Assembly: GCA_020635285.1 (NCBI GenBank)
Contig: JACKAB010000006.1
Location: 495,501-559,500 of the forward strand
DNA: 64,000 nucleotides
Direction of reading: 5' to 3'
DNA from: Ignavibacteriales bacterium
GTDB lineage: Bacteria; Bacteroidota; Ignavibacteria; Ignavibacteriales; Melioribacteraceae
The position numbers were made by a program, and so were the translations under genes. The notes beneath the pieces were generated by a model. It did not search any database. It saw only the letters and a list, made by a program, of their open reading frames with translations, and was not told the DNA's origin. Below, in pieces: positions 10,060-19,313 of the stretch; positions within the stretch are counted from its first letter, which is position 1, and the number at the start of each line of letters is the position of its first letter.

Positions 10060-10286
10060 GAATATTTATTAAATGTATTGTATAAATCTTTAGGCATACA
10101 TTTAATGACTTGTAAAAAACTCATTTTAACTTCGGAAAATGTTTTCTCAATCGCAGTTAATTTTTGGCAAATTTTGCTATATTTATTAGTTATGTTAAAA
10201 AAAATGTTAATAAATTTTTATGAAACTTATTATTGCTGCAGTTGTAAAATCAATCAAATTTAAAAAATAATTAAAGGGAATCTATT

Positions 10287-11270
10287 TTGGAGATAACAGA
10301 ATTAAACGAAAAGATAGCCAAAGAAAGTCAATTTATTGACGTTTTACTTTCTGAAATCGGCAAAGTAATTGTTGGTCAAAAAGATATGGTTGAACGTTTA
10401 GTAATTGGGCTTTTAGGCAATGGTCACATTTTACTTGAAGGCGTTCCCGGTTTGGCTAAAACATTGGCAATAAATTCTTTAGCTAATTCGATGGATGCTA
10501 AATTTCAAAGAATCCAATTTACGCCAGATTTACTTCCGGCAGATTTAATTGGTACAATGATTTTTAACCAGAAAGAAGGAAATTTTTCAATTAAAAAAGG
10601 GCCTATCTTTTCCAATTTCATTCTTGCTGATGAAATAAATAGAGCTCCCGCAAAAGTGCAAAGTGCTTTGTTGGAGGCAATGCAGGAGCGCCAAGTTACT
10701 ATTGGACAAAATACTTTTAAATTAGCAGAGCCATTTTTAGTTCTAGCTACTCAGAATCCTATCGAGCAAGAGGGAACGTACCCTTTGCCTGAAGCGCAAG
10801 TTGATAGATTTATGCTAAAAGTAAAAATCACTTATCCTTCGCGTCAAGAGGAGTTACAAATTCTCCATAAAAATGTTGGATCAAAACCACAAACTATAAA
10901 TGCCATTGTAAAAACAGAAGACATTCTAAAAGCCAGAAATTTAATTCATGATATATATGTTGACGAAAAAATTGAAAAATATATTTTGGATATAGTTTTT
11001 GCGACAAGAAATCCAAAAGACTTTGGTTTAGAAAAATTAACTGATTTAATTAGTTACGGCGGTTCTCCAAGAGCAACTATTAACTTAGCTTTGGCCTCAA
11101 GAGCAAATGCCTTTATTAAACGAAGAGGATATGTTGTTCCAGAAGATGTTCGTTCAATTTGTATGGATGTTTTGCGTCACAGAATTGCAGTAACTTACGA
11201 GGCTGAAGCCGAAGAAATTACATCAGAAAATATTATTGAAGAAATCTTAAACAAAGTGGAAGTTCCTTAG
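10287..11270 (+). CDS. MoxR-family AAA+ ATPase
   Basis: A 327-residue chaperone-like ATPase. Walker A is GVPGLAKTLA (about residues 52-61), Walker B is ILADEINRAP (about 112-121), and sensor 1 and the arginine-finger region lie in ATQNPIEQEGTYPLPEAQVDRF. MoxR proteins are thought to help metal-dependent assembly of the VWA proteins encoded beside them. The start is TTG at 10287, preceded by AAAGGGA, because no ATG gives a full N-terminus. It opens the operon that continues to batE, and the next gene starts 6 bases after its stop. Confidence 0.93.
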   Translation: MEITELNEKIAKESQFIDVLLSEIGKVIVGQKDMVERLVIGLLGNGHILLEGVPGLAKTLAINSLANSMDAKFQRIQFTPDLLPADLIGTMIFNQKEGNFSIKKGPIFSNFILADEINRAPAKVQSALLEAMQERQVTIGQNTFKLAEPFLVLATQNPIEQEGTYPLPEAQVDRFMLKVKITYPSRQEELQILHKNVGSKPQTINAIVKTEDILKARNLIHDIYVDEKIEKYILDIVFATRNPKDFGLEKLTDLISYGGSPRATINLALASRANAFIKRRGYVVPEDVRSICMDVLRHRIAVTYEAEAEEITSENIIEEILNKVEVP

Positions 11271-11276
11271 TAAATA

Positions 11277-12152
11277 ATGCTTACAAAAGAATTATTAAAA
11301 CAAGTCCGCCAAATTGAAATAAAAACCAGAGGTATGGTTAATGAAGTATTCTCGGGAGAATACCATTCTGTATTTAAAGGAAGAGGTATGGAATTTTCTG
11401 AGGTTAGAGAATACCAAGTTGGCGATGACATAAGAACCATTGACTGGAATGTAAGTGCGCGCTTTGGGCATCCATTTATAAAAATATTTGAAGAAGAACG
11501 AGAGCTTACTTTAATGCTCTTAGTTGATTTGAGCGGTTCGTTAGTTTTTGGAAGCGTTGATAAAACGAAACAGCAAATTGCTGCAGAGTTAACCGCGGTG
11601 CTTGCTTTTTCTGCAATGAAAAATAATGATAAAGTTGGCTTAATTTTGTTTACTGATGGAATTGAAAAATTTGTTCCGCCAAGAAAAGGTAAAAGTCACG
11701 TTTTAAGAATTGTTAGAGAAATCCTCTCGTTTGAGCCGCAAGGCAATAAAACCAATATTAAAGGCGCTTTGGAGTATTTTAATCATTCTGTTAAAAAGAA
11801 AAGTATTGCTTTTTTAATCTCTGATTTTATTGATGAAGGTTATGATAAAATCATAAAAATAATAAGTAAAAAACACGATTTGGTAAACATTATGCTTCAT
11901 GATCCGCGCGAAAAAGATTTACTAAAGGCGGGTTTAATAAAATTTAGAGATGCTGAAACCGAGGAAATTAGATATTTGGATACGAGTAATAAAAAAGTTC
12001 AAGAGCATTTTAGATCTAAAATGAAAGAGAGAGAAGAATTTCAAAATAATCTTTTTCTTAAAAGTAGAGTAGATACAATTCCAATTGATATATCAACATC
12101 CTATGTAAAACCGCTAATTGATTTCTTCAAATTACGTGAGAAAAGATGGTAA
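11277..12152 (+). CDS. DUF58 domain-containing protein
   Basis: The 291-residue product carries the DUF58 signature GRGMEFSEVREYQVGDDIRTIDWNVSAR (about residues 36-63). A VWA-like fold follows, with LLVDLSGSLVFG in place of a full MIDAS motif. No signal peptide or membrane segment is seen, so it is probably cytoplasmic. DUF58 genes sit next to moxR and bat genes in many bacteria, and their role is not settled. It follows moxR by 6 bases and overlaps the next gene by 7. Confidence 0.9.
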   Translation: MLTKELLKQVRQIEIKTRGMVNEVFSGEYHSVFKGRGMEFSEVREYQVGDDIRTIDWNVSARFGHPFIKIFEEERELTLMLLVDLSGSLVFGSVDKTKQQIAAELTAVLAFSAMKNNDKVGLILFTDGIEKFVPPRKGKSHVLRIVREILSFEPQGNKTNIKGALEYFNHSVKKKSIAFLISDFIDEGYDKIIKIISKKHDLVNIMLHDPREKDLLKAGLIKFRDAETEEIRYLDTSNKKVQEHFRSKMKEREEFQNNLFLKSRVDTIPIDISTSYVKPLIDFFKLREKRW

Positions 12153-13087
12153 AGTTTTTTCGGTTAGTTATTTTATACTTTATATTTTTTTCTTTCAACT
12201 TATTTGCTCAGAATATCTCTGTTTCTGCTAGTACGGATACGACTGATTATCTGGTTGGAGATTATATCAAATTTTCAATTAGAGTTGAATTGAATGAAGG
12301 AGTTAGAGTTTCTCCACCAACTTTAACTGATCAGCTTGCTCCCCTAGAAGTGGTGAAATCTTTACCAGTTTCATTTGAAGAAGGTAAAAATGTTCAGCAA
12401 TTTAATTACATTCTTTCCGGCTATGATTCATTAAGAGTAGTTATTCCTAAAATTCCAATCACCTTTTTTATTGCAAATAGTTCCGAGCCACAAACTATTG
12501 AAACAAATGAAGTTGAAATTTTTATTCATACATTGCCTGTTAATGCAGCTGGAGATATTAAAGATATTAAACAGCCAATTAGAATTCCTTTTGATTGGAT
12601 GTTTTGGTCAATTGTAGCATTAATACTACTACTGTTAGCAGCATTAGGTTACTTCCTTTACATGAAATTTAGAAAACCTAAAGAAGAAGTTAAGACAATA
12701 AGAAGAGCCCCAGCACTGCCTTTGCACATTATTGCATTACAAAAATTAGATAAACTAAAAGAGAAAAAATTGTGGCAGCAAGGAAAAGTTAAAGAATACC
12801 ATAGTGAAATTACTGAAATTGTGAGAAAATATTTTGAAGATCGATTCCATTTCAATTCATTAGAAATGACAACTGCTCAAACTGTTGAAATTGCAAGCAG
12901 AGTTATGGACAATCAGAAAATGATTGACACGACTAAAAGCTTTTTAGAGAATGCGGATATGGTTAAATTTGCTAAATTCGTACCATTACCCTCTGTTAAT
13001 GAAGAAATGATGAATCAAGCTTATGATATTGTACAAAAGACTAAGAAAGAAGAAGAATTTCAAATGGGGGTAAGCCGTGTTAAATAA
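12146..13087 (+). CDS. BatD-like membrane-anchored protein of the bat operon
   Basis: This 313-residue protein has a signal peptide (residues 1-21, ending LFAQ) and an extracytoplasmic beta-rich domain with VSASTDTTDYLVGDYIKF. One membrane span follows (WMFWSIVALILLLLAALGYFLY, about residues 151-172). The cytoplasmic tail contains HSEITEIVRKYFEDRFHFNSLEMT. The layout resembles a half-size BatD or the DUF4381-type proteins found between DUF58 and batA genes. It overlaps DUF58 by 7 bases and batA by 11 bases, so it is co-translated with them. A role in supporting the VWA proteins is inferred from position only. Confidence 0.75.
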   Translation: MVKFFRLVILYFIFFSFNLFAQNISVSASTDTTDYLVGDYIKFSIRVELNEGVRVSPPTLTDQLAPLEVVKSLPVSFEEGKNVQQFNYILSGYDSLRVVIPKIPITFFIANSSEPQTIETNEVEIFIHTLPVNAAGDIKDIKQPIRIPFDWMFWSIVALILLLLAALGYFLYMKFRKPKEEVKTIRRAPALPLHIIALQKLDKLKEKKLWQQGKVKEYHSEITEIVRKYFEDRFHFNSLEMTTAQTVEIASRVMDNQKMIDTTKSFLENADMVKFAKFVPLPSVNEEMMNQAYDIVQKTKKEEEFQMGVSRVK

Positions 13088-14072
13088 TTTAACTTTTGCT
13101 TACCCAAATTTATTGTATTTACTTCTCCTTATTCCTTTAATTTTATTTTGGTATTGGCGGCAGAATAAAAAGAGATCCGCGGCAATTACTTACTCTAATT
13201 TAGAAATTTTTAGAGGGCTTGATAAAACTTTAAAAGAGCGATTGAGACATTTGCCAATGCTATTAAGGCTTTTAGGCATTTCTTTACTTATAGTAGCTCT
13301 AGCAAGACCACAATCATTTTCTTCCGGTGAGAATGTTTACACTGAAGGAATTGATGTGGCAATGCTTTTAGATATTTCAGGAAGTATGCTTGCTGAAGAT
13401 TTGAAACCAAATAGATTAGAAGCGGCAAAAAATGTTATTGATGAATTTATTGCCGGAAGAACAACTGATAAAATTGGACTGGTTGTTTTTGCTAGCGAAA
13501 GCTTTACACAATGTCCACTCACTATTGATTATCCTGTTTTACGTGGTCTATTAAAAGAAGTAAAAAGCGGAATAATTGAGGATGGCACTGCTATTGGCAC
13601 CGCAATCGCAAATGGAGTTAACAGACTAAAAGATAGCGAAGCAAAAAGTAAAATAATAATTCTTTTAACTGATGGTGTTAATAACAGTGGAGAAATTGAT
13701 CCAATTACTGCCGCACAAATTGCTAAAAAATTCGGAATAAGAATTTACACCGTTGGAGTTGGAACAGAGGGTGAAGCACCTTATCCATTTCAAACTCCTT
13801 TTGGCAAACGTTATCAAATGGTTCCGGTAGAAATTGATGAAAAAGTTTTAGGTGAAGTTGCACAAATTACTGATGGAGAATATTACCGAGCAACTAACAA
13901 TAAAAAGTTGGAAGAAATTTATAATATCATTGATACATTAGAAAAAACCCGTGTAGAAATAACCAGTTACAGAAAAGCCAAAGAGTTATTTTATCCATGG
14001 CTCGGCGCTGGACTGTTTTTTATATTTTTAGAATTAATTTTATCAAGAACTTATTTAAGAAAATTACCATAG
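13077..14072 (+). CDS. batA: BatA, VWA-domain membrane protein
   Basis: 331 residues. The N-terminal BatA region has two spans (LLYLLLLIPLILFWYW and LPMLLRLLGISLLIVALARP). A periplasmic VWA domain follows with an intact MIDAS DISGSMLAEDL near residue 97 and the later MIDAS residue in LLTDGVNNSGE. A final span (FYPWLGAGLFFIFLELIL) precedes a short tail. Bat genes were named for aerotolerance in Bacteroides fragilis, and the molecular role is still unclear. It is an arm of the same operon as moxR. Confidence 0.9.
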   Translation: MLNNLTFAYPNLLYLLLLIPLILFWYWRQNKKRSAAITYSNLEIFRGLDKTLKERLRHLPMLLRLLGISLLIVALARPQSFSSGENVYTEGIDVAMLLDISGSMLAEDLKPNRLEAAKNVIDEFIAGRTTDKIGLVVFASESFTQCPLTIDYPVLRGLLKEVKSGIIEDGTAIGTAIANGVNRLKDSEAKSKIIILLTDGVNNSGEIDPITAAQIAKKFGIRIYTVGVGTEGEAPYPFQTPFGKRYQMVPVEIDEKVLGEVAQITDGEYYRATNNKKLEEIYNIIDTLEKTRVEITSYRKAKELFYPWLGAGLFFIFLELILSRTYLRKLP

Positions 14073-14081
14073 TAAAAAATT

Positions 14082-15122
14082 ATGTTTAGATTTGCTCATA
14101 GTGAATATCTTTATGCTCTCTACTTGATGCCAATAATTATTGTGTTGATCTGGTATTCTTTGAGAAATCAAAATCAATTACTGGAAAAATTTGCAAACTC
14201 TAAACTGCATAAAGTATTATTTCCTTTAAGAAGTAGATTTAAGGCATTTATTAAAAATGGATTAATTGTTATTTCAATTGCGTTACTTATTTTGGCTTTA
14301 GCTAATCCGCAAATTGGTTCTAAAATTGAGGAAGTTAAGCAAGTTGGTATTGATGTTTACATTCTGCTTGATGTTTCTTTAAGTATGAACGCGGAAGATA
14401 TTAAACCAAGCAGATTAGAAAAAGCAAAACATGAAATTTCAAAATTAATTCAAAAGCTCCAAGGCGATAGAATTGGACTAATTGTTTTTTCCGGAAACGC
14501 CTATATTCAATTTCCTTTAACAACAGATTACTCTGCTGCAAATTTATTTTTATCAGCAGTTTCTGTTAAATCTGTTCCGCAACCTGGAACTGCCATTGGA
14601 CCAGCAATTAAACTTGCTATGAACTCTTTTAAGAAAGATGAAGAAACCCAAAAAGCTATAGTTATTATTACAGACGGTGAAGATCATGAAGGAAGTTTAG
14701 ATAGCATAGTTGAAGAAGCAAATAATTTGGGTGTTAAAATTTATGCAATTGGATTAGGCTCTCCTCAAGGAGTACCAATCCCTATATATAATAATAGCGG
14801 TGTCCAAATAGGTTATAAGAAAGATAGAAGCGGGAATGTTGTTTTAACTAAACTTGATGAAACTACTCTTCAGGAGATTACAAATAAAGGTAACGGACAA
14901 TATTATAGAGGCTCCAATACAGATGATGAGCTTGAAATGATTTATAATGATTTAGCAAGTTTGGAAGGTTCAGAATTTGGCGCTACAAAAGTTACTGAAT
15001 ATGAAGATAGATATTATTACTTTTTAATTCCGGCTATTTTACTTCTTTTAATTGAGATATTTATTAAAGAACGAAAATCAAAATTATTTGCAAAGTTTGA
15101 TAAAAAATTAGAAGCCAATTAA
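14082..15122 (+). CDS. batB: BatB, VWA-domain membrane protein
   Basis: 346 residues, a paralogue of BatA. There are two N-terminal spans (YLMPIIIVLIWYSL and GLIVISIALLILALANP), the MIDAS motif DVSLSMNAEDI (the second glycine-serine position reads L-S) and IITDGEDHEG. A C-terminal span (YYYFLIPAILLLLIEIFI) closes the protein. It starts 9 bases after batA and ends one base before batC. BatA and BatB are expected to form a VWA pair in the inner membrane. Confidence 0.9.
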   Translation: MFRFAHSEYLYALYLMPIIIVLIWYSLRNQNQLLEKFANSKLHKVLFPLRSRFKAFIKNGLIVISIALLILALANPQIGSKIEEVKQVGIDVYILLDVSLSMNAEDIKPSRLEKAKHEISKLIQKLQGDRIGLIVFSGNAYIQFPLTTDYSAANLFLSAVSVKSVPQPGTAIGPAIKLAMNSFKKDEETQKAIVIITDGEDHEGSLDSIVEEANNLGVKIYAIGLGSPQGVPIPIYNNSGVQIGYKKDRSGNVVLTKLDETTLQEITNKGNGQYYRGSNTDDELEMIYNDLASLEGSEFGATKVTEYEDRYYYFLIPAILLLLIEIFIKERKSKLFAKFDKKLEAN

Positions 15123-15123
15123 A

Positions 15124-15870
15124 ATGAATAAACTAAAAATTATATTATTTTTATCTATTGGGATTTGCTCAACTCATTTGGCACAATCAACCAGAGGTTT
15201 GGTTAATGATGGTGTTGATAATTATGAAGAAAATAAATTTGCAGAAGCTGAAGTAGATTTTAAAAAGGGAATCGAAAAAGATGTAGAAAATTTCGAATCT
15301 CGTTTTAATCTTGGTGATGCAATTTATAAACAAAATAGATTTGAAGAATCTGTTGAAGAATTTAAGAATTCTTTTCCACTTGCCAAAACCGATGAGGCTA
15401 AATCTCATATTTTTCATAATATTGGCAATTCTTTATTAAAAGATAAAAAATTAAAAGAAAGTATTGGAGCTTATAGGGAAGCGTTAAAGTTAAATCCAAA
15501 TGATATGGAAACTAAGTACAATCTTTCTTATGCGATAAAACAAATGCAGAATCAGCAGAACGATCAGAATCAAAATCAAAATCAAGATAATAAAGATCAG
15601 CAAGATAAGAATGAAAATCAAAACAAAGATCAGAATAAGGACGATCAAAATAAAGATCAGCAAGACAAAAATGATGAACAAGAGCAAAAACCTGAAGAGA
15701 AAAAAAAAGATGATCAGAATCAACAGCAACAGCAGCCTGAACCAAAAGATGAAATCTCTAAAGATGAAGCTCAACGAATTCTTGATGCATTAAAAAATAA
15801 TGAAGCTGAATTACAAAAGAAAATGAGAGAACAAAAAACTAAGAAGTCTAATGTTGAAAAAGACTGGTAA
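15124..15870 (+). CDS. batC: BatC, TPR protein with a glutamine/asparagine/lysine/aspartate-rich tail
   Basis: 248 residues with a signal peptide (about 1-20). TPR units follow, the clearest being NIGNSLLKDKKLKESIGAYREALKLNPND. From about residue 140 to 205 the sequence is almost only N, Q, K, D and E, written with AAT/CAG/GAT/AAA codons and giving long meaningless frames on the other strand. A short charged helix ends the protein. Such tails are known in BatC proteins. It lies one base after batB and 8 bases before batD. Confidence 0.85.
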   Translation: MNKLKIILFLSIGICSTHLAQSTRGLVNDGVDNYEENKFAEAEVDFKKGIEKDVENFESRFNLGDAIYKQNRFEESVEEFKNSFPLAKTDEAKSHIFHNIGNSLLKDKKLKESIGAYREALKLNPNDMETKYNLSYAIKQMQNQQNDQNQNQNQDNKDQQDKNENQNKDQNKDDQNKDQQDKNDEQEQKPEEKKKDDQNQQQQQPEPKDEISKDEAQRILDALKNNEAELQKKMREQKTKKSNVEKDW

Positions 15871-15878
15871 AATTAATT

Positions 15879-17705
15879 ATGGTTGTCACAAAAATTAAAA
15901 TTCTATTTTTATTATTATCCTTGCTTGCGGTAAACACTTTTGCACAAGAGTTTAATGCTAGTGCCGATAAAACAACTGTTAATCAAAATGAAAGATTTCA
16001 AGTTTATTTTACTTTTCAAAATGGCGATATTAACAAAATTAGCAATTTTAAACCCCCGGCTTTTAAGGGACTAAAAGTATTAAGCGGACCAAATGAATCC
16101 AGAAGTATGCAAATTATTAATGGACAAGTATCTGGTTCTTTAACATATTCATTTGTTGTTGTTGCCACAGATGTTGGTAAAGCTGAAATTGGAGGTGGTT
16201 CATTGGTTTACAATGGTACTGCCCTTTTAACCGATCCACTTTCAATAAACGTTGTAAAAGGGAGTTCAACAAATCAACAAGTTGATAAACAATTAGGAAT
16301 TAGCCAACAAGAATTAGATAATAATGTTTTTATACGTGCAATTCCGAATAAAAATAGAATTAAACAAGGTGAACAGCTTACTGTAACCTATAAGCTTTAT
16401 ACTAAACTAAACATTTCATCTCCGCAAATTTCAAAACTTCCCACTTTTAATGGATTTTGGTCAGAAGATTTAGAAACTTCTAACAATATTCAGTTTGAAA
16501 TTGAAATGTATAATGGAGAAAGATACAGATCAGCAACAATCAAAAAAGTTGCTTTATTCCCAACGAAAAGCGGTGAGCTTACACTAACTCCTTTTGAATT
16601 AAAAGTTCCAGTTATCGTGAAAAGTAAAAGAGGCAGAAACGATATTTTTGACGATTTTTTTAATGATTCTTTTTTTGGAAGAACTGAAACCATAGAGCAT
16701 ATTGCAAAATCAAACAGATTAAATATTACTGTTGAACCTTTACCAAGTGCAAATGTACCAAATTCGTTTTCTGGTGCAGTTGGAAAGTTCGATTTTACAG
16801 TTGCTCTAGATAAGAATGAAGTTCAGCTAAATGAAGCAATAACTGTAAAAACTAGAATTTCCGGAACCGGAAATATTTCTTTAATAAAATTACCAGAAAT
16901 AAAATTTCCTGTCGGCTTTGAAAAGTATGAACCGAAGACAAATGAAAGTATTAATAGAAAAAATGTTATCTCCGGAAGAAAAGATATTGAATTTTTAATT
17001 GTTCCAAGAATTCCTGGTATTAAGGAGATTCCGCCGTTAGAATTCACTTATTTTGATTTAGCTAAAAATGAGTATGTCACTTTGCAATCTCAGCCATTTA
17101 CTGTAACAGTAAAAGAAGGAGAAGGCAGTTACGCACAAAGCACAACCGGTTATACAAAAGAAGATGTAAAACTTTTAAATGAAGATATACGCTTTATCAA
17201 AACCTCTACTTCCAGCTTTGTTAAGAAGGAAGAAATTGCAAAGATAAGTGCTCTGTTCTGGGTTGGTTTAATCTTGCCTCTAGGTATATTATTGTCATTG
17301 ATAATTTTTAACAATAAGCAAAATAAACTTGCGGGTAATGTTTCACTTTTACGATATCAGAAAGCTGCAAAGAATGCAAAACTAAAACTTAAAGATGCAA
17401 GTAAATCATTAGAAAGTAATGATCTAGCTGGGTATTATAATAATTTATCAGCAGCACTGTTTAACTATTTGGGTGAAAAATTAGGGATTCTTCCTGCAGA
17501 TTTTACGCTTGATAGAGCAATTGAAAAATTAAAGATTAAAAATGTCGATGAAAATTTTATTGCTAATGTTAAAAAAGTTTCAGAAAAATGTGAGTTTGCA
17601 AGATTTGCACCCAACGCTGTGGGAAGCGATTCTGAAGGTATAATGTTCAAAAGTATAGAAGAAATTATAGATAATCTAGAATCTTCAATTACCGGCAAAA
17701 AGTAA
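15879..17705 (+). CDS. batD: BatD, large extracytoplasmic protein of the aerotolerance operon
   Basis: 608 residues. A signal peptide (LLAVNTFAQ, cleavage near residue 22) is followed by a repeated beta-sandwich-like periplasmic region that begins FNASADKTTVNQNERFQVYF. A membrane span lies near residue 460 (ALFWVGLILPLGILLSLIIF), and a cytoplasmic helical tail contains NLSAALFNYLGEKLGILPADFTLDRAIEKL. This is the usual BatD plan and length. The gene is intact and packed between batC and batE (8 and 3 bases). Confidence 0.88.
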   Translation: MVVTKIKILFLLLSLLAVNTFAQEFNASADKTTVNQNERFQVYFTFQNGDINKISNFKPPAFKGLKVLSGPNESRSMQIINGQVSGSLTYSFVVVATDVGKAEIGGGSLVYNGTALLTDPLSINVVKGSSTNQQVDKQLGISQQELDNNVFIRAIPNKNRIKQGEQLTVTYKLYTKLNISSPQISKLPTFNGFWSEDLETSNNIQFEIEMYNGERYRSATIKKVALFPTKSGELTLTPFELKVPVIVKSKRGRNDIFDDFFNDSFFGRTETIEHIAKSNRLNITVEPLPSANVPNSFSGAVGKFDFTVALDKNEVQLNEAITVKTRISGTGNISLIKLPEIKFPVGFEKYEPKTNESINRKNVISGRKDIEFLIVPRIPGIKEIPPLEFTYFDLAKNEYVTLQSQPFTVTVKEGEGSYAQSTTGYTKEDVKLLNEDIRFIKTSTSSFVKKEEIAKISALFWVGLILPLGILLSLIIFNNKQNKLAGNVSLLRYQKAAKNAKLKLKDASKSLESNDLAGYYNNLSAALFNYLGEKLGILPADFTLDRAIEKLKIKNVDENFIANVKKVSEKCEFARFAPNAVGSDSEGIMFKSIEEIIDNLESSITGKK

Positions 17706-17708
17706 ATT

Positions 17709-18470
17709 ATGAAAACGAGAAAATTACTTTTATTATTATTTACATTCATTTTTGTTTCTAATGTTCCAGCTCAAGAGTTGGAAACAATTATGAAACAAGG
17801 GAATGATTTTTATCAAAATAAACAATTTGATGAAGCCATTAATAGTTATGAGACCATCTTAAAACAAGGTTATATAAGCAGCGAATTATTTTATAATTTG
17901 GGCAATGCATATTATAGGGTTGGAGAATTAGGCAAATCAATTTTGTATTTTGAAAAAACATTAAAAATATCACCAAATAACGAAGATGCTGCATATAATT
18001 TAAGAATTGCAAATGCAAGAACTGTTGATAAAATTCAAGAAATCCCCCCTCTCTTTTTTGTTAAGTGGTGGAATATTTTACTTTCTTCTTTTACTTCTGC
18101 AACATGGCAAATAATTATTTTAGTTTTTTATGTTTTATTGCTTGTTTGCATTGGACTGTATTTTTTAGTGAGAAATTTACAAGTTCAAAAATTAGCTTTT
18201 GTTTTTGGGATGCTGAATTTATTTGCGTTTGTTCTTTCTGTTATCTTATTTATTTCCAGCATTAATAGGGAAATTGGAAGTAAAGACGGAATTTTATTGA
18301 AGTCAACTATTTCTGCAAAAATTTCTCCAGATGCTCAAAGCAATGATGCCTTTGTTATTCACGAAGGAATTAAATTTGAAATTGAGGATAAAGTTGGAGC
18401 GTGGGCAAAAATAAAATTACCAGATGGAAAAGTAGGCTGGCTGCCAGATACAAGTTTTGAGGAGATTTAA
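17709..18470 (+). CDS. batE: BatE, TPR protein with two membrane spans and an SH3-like end
   Basis: 253 residues. A signal peptide (FIFVSNVPAQ) is followed by TPR units (LETIMKQGNDFYQNKQFDEAINSYETIL and LFYNLGNAYYRVGELGKSILYFEKTLKISPNN). Two spans lie at about residues 130-185 (IIILVFYVLLLVCIGLYFL and LNLFAFVLSVILFISSI). The C-terminal bacterial SH3-like segment contains VIHEGIKFEIEDKVGAWAKIKLPDGKVGWLP. It ends the operon. The hairpin 70 bases downstream has its T-run on the other strand, so no strong terminator is visible for this operon. Confidence 0.87.
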   Translation: MKTRKLLLLLFTFIFVSNVPAQELETIMKQGNDFYQNKQFDEAINSYETILKQGYISSELFYNLGNAYYRVGELGKSILYFEKTLKISPNNEDAAYNLRIANARTVDKIQEIPPLFFVKWWNILLSSFTSATWQIIILVFYVLLLVCIGLYFLVRNLQVQKLAFVFGMLNLFAFVLSVILFISSINREIGSKDGILLKSTISAKISPDAQSNDAFVIHEGIKFEIEDKVGAWAKIKLPDGKVGWLPDTSFEEI

Positions 18471-18532
18471 GTTTTAAACTAAATTTTGGCTTTACGATAA
18501 GATTATCAATTCCACAATCATTATATAAAAGC

Positions 18533-18568
18533 AAAAAAAAGAATCTTCCCAACATTCTGGAAAGATTC
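18533..18568 (-). terminator. rho-independent terminator for the small minus-strand gene
   Basis: GAATCTTTCC (18568-18559) pairs with GGAAGATTC (18549-18541) with one bulge, followed on the minus strand by eight T (18540-18533). It lies 45 bases after the stop of the 84-residue gene. Confidence 0.75.
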
Positions 18569-18612
18569 TTCAAACTAACTAAGGAGGAAAGACTTTTTTA
18601 GATCAACTAATA

Positions 18613-18867
18613 CTAAGAAGCTTTTTGCAATTCTTTTGTTAACCAGCTGCGTGATTGTAAATAATATTTTTTAATAGATGTTTCATCAAATTCTAAAGCC
18701 CAAATTACATCTGGATTAACTTGTGTAATGATTTCTTCGTCAGTGTTGTTAAATTTTAATCTGTGATAATAGATTTCACCTTGAGGAGTTTTGTATAAAT
18801 TGTGGTTTAATTTATTGCTTCCTCTATTGTCTATCGTCCAATCAAATTTTTCTGCTTCGTAAATCAT
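18613..18867 (-). CDS. hypothetical protein, 84 residues
   Basis: I do not recognise this protein. It is small, soluble and rich in charged and aromatic residues (KFDWTIDNRG, GEIYYHRLKF, NPDVIWALEFDE), with no signal peptide or membrane span. The start is well supported by AAGGAG 7-12 bases upstream of the ATG (18875-18880), and the gene has its own terminator, so it is very likely expressed. It stands alone between batE and the TonB-dependent receptor gene. Confidence 0.7.
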   Translation of the reverse strand: MIYEAEKFDWTIDNRGSNKLNHNLYKTPQGEIYYHRLKFNNTDEEIITQVNPDVIWALEFDETSIKKYYLQSRSWLTKELQKAS

Positions 18868-19313
18868 TTATTTTGCTCCTTAAAGAATTTCATTTTGATA
18901 TTTGATCTATATGTTCCAACTTTAATGCCAACACTATAAAGTTAGAAAATAGCTCAAAATCATAATATTTCTAAGAAGATTGGTTGTATTAAAATGACAA
19001 ATATTAACCATTTGTATCGTTCTGGTGCAATTTCATTGTTTCAGTTAATTTTATTGAATTGTGTTAAAATGAGTTATTCTGATTAAATCAGTAATTTCAT
19101 CAAGTAAAACAGAAGATGTTCGCAGATAAATTTTACAGACTAATATCTGTGAGATTTATTGAAATATTGATCAATTTCTTTTTTTAAAATATTTCTAAGG
19201 ATTTATCGTAAACAGATAAAATTTTACAAAATTCTTTAAACTTTTTTTCAGTTTTGTTGTCAAACCACTAACTAATTATATTTTTTATATACTTTTTGAG
19301 AAACGAGAACCAA
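18868..19313. other. 446-bp intergenic region before the TonB-dependent receptor gene
   Basis: No open frame of note and no RNA gene seen. The region is very AT-rich and must hold the promoters of the divergent small gene and of the receptor, but I cannot pick confident -35/-10 boxes. Confidence 0.5.

Noticed and set aside
10078..10263. 61-codon + strand frame in the thrA/moxR spacer
   Set aside because: Cysteine- and leucine-rich random-looking product, no ribosome site, no domain. I treat the spacer as regulatory DNA.
15490..15774. Long open frames on the minus strand opposite batC
   Set aside because: They mirror the N/Q/K/D-rich tail of BatC and give leucine/isoleucine-only nonsense with no ribosome site.
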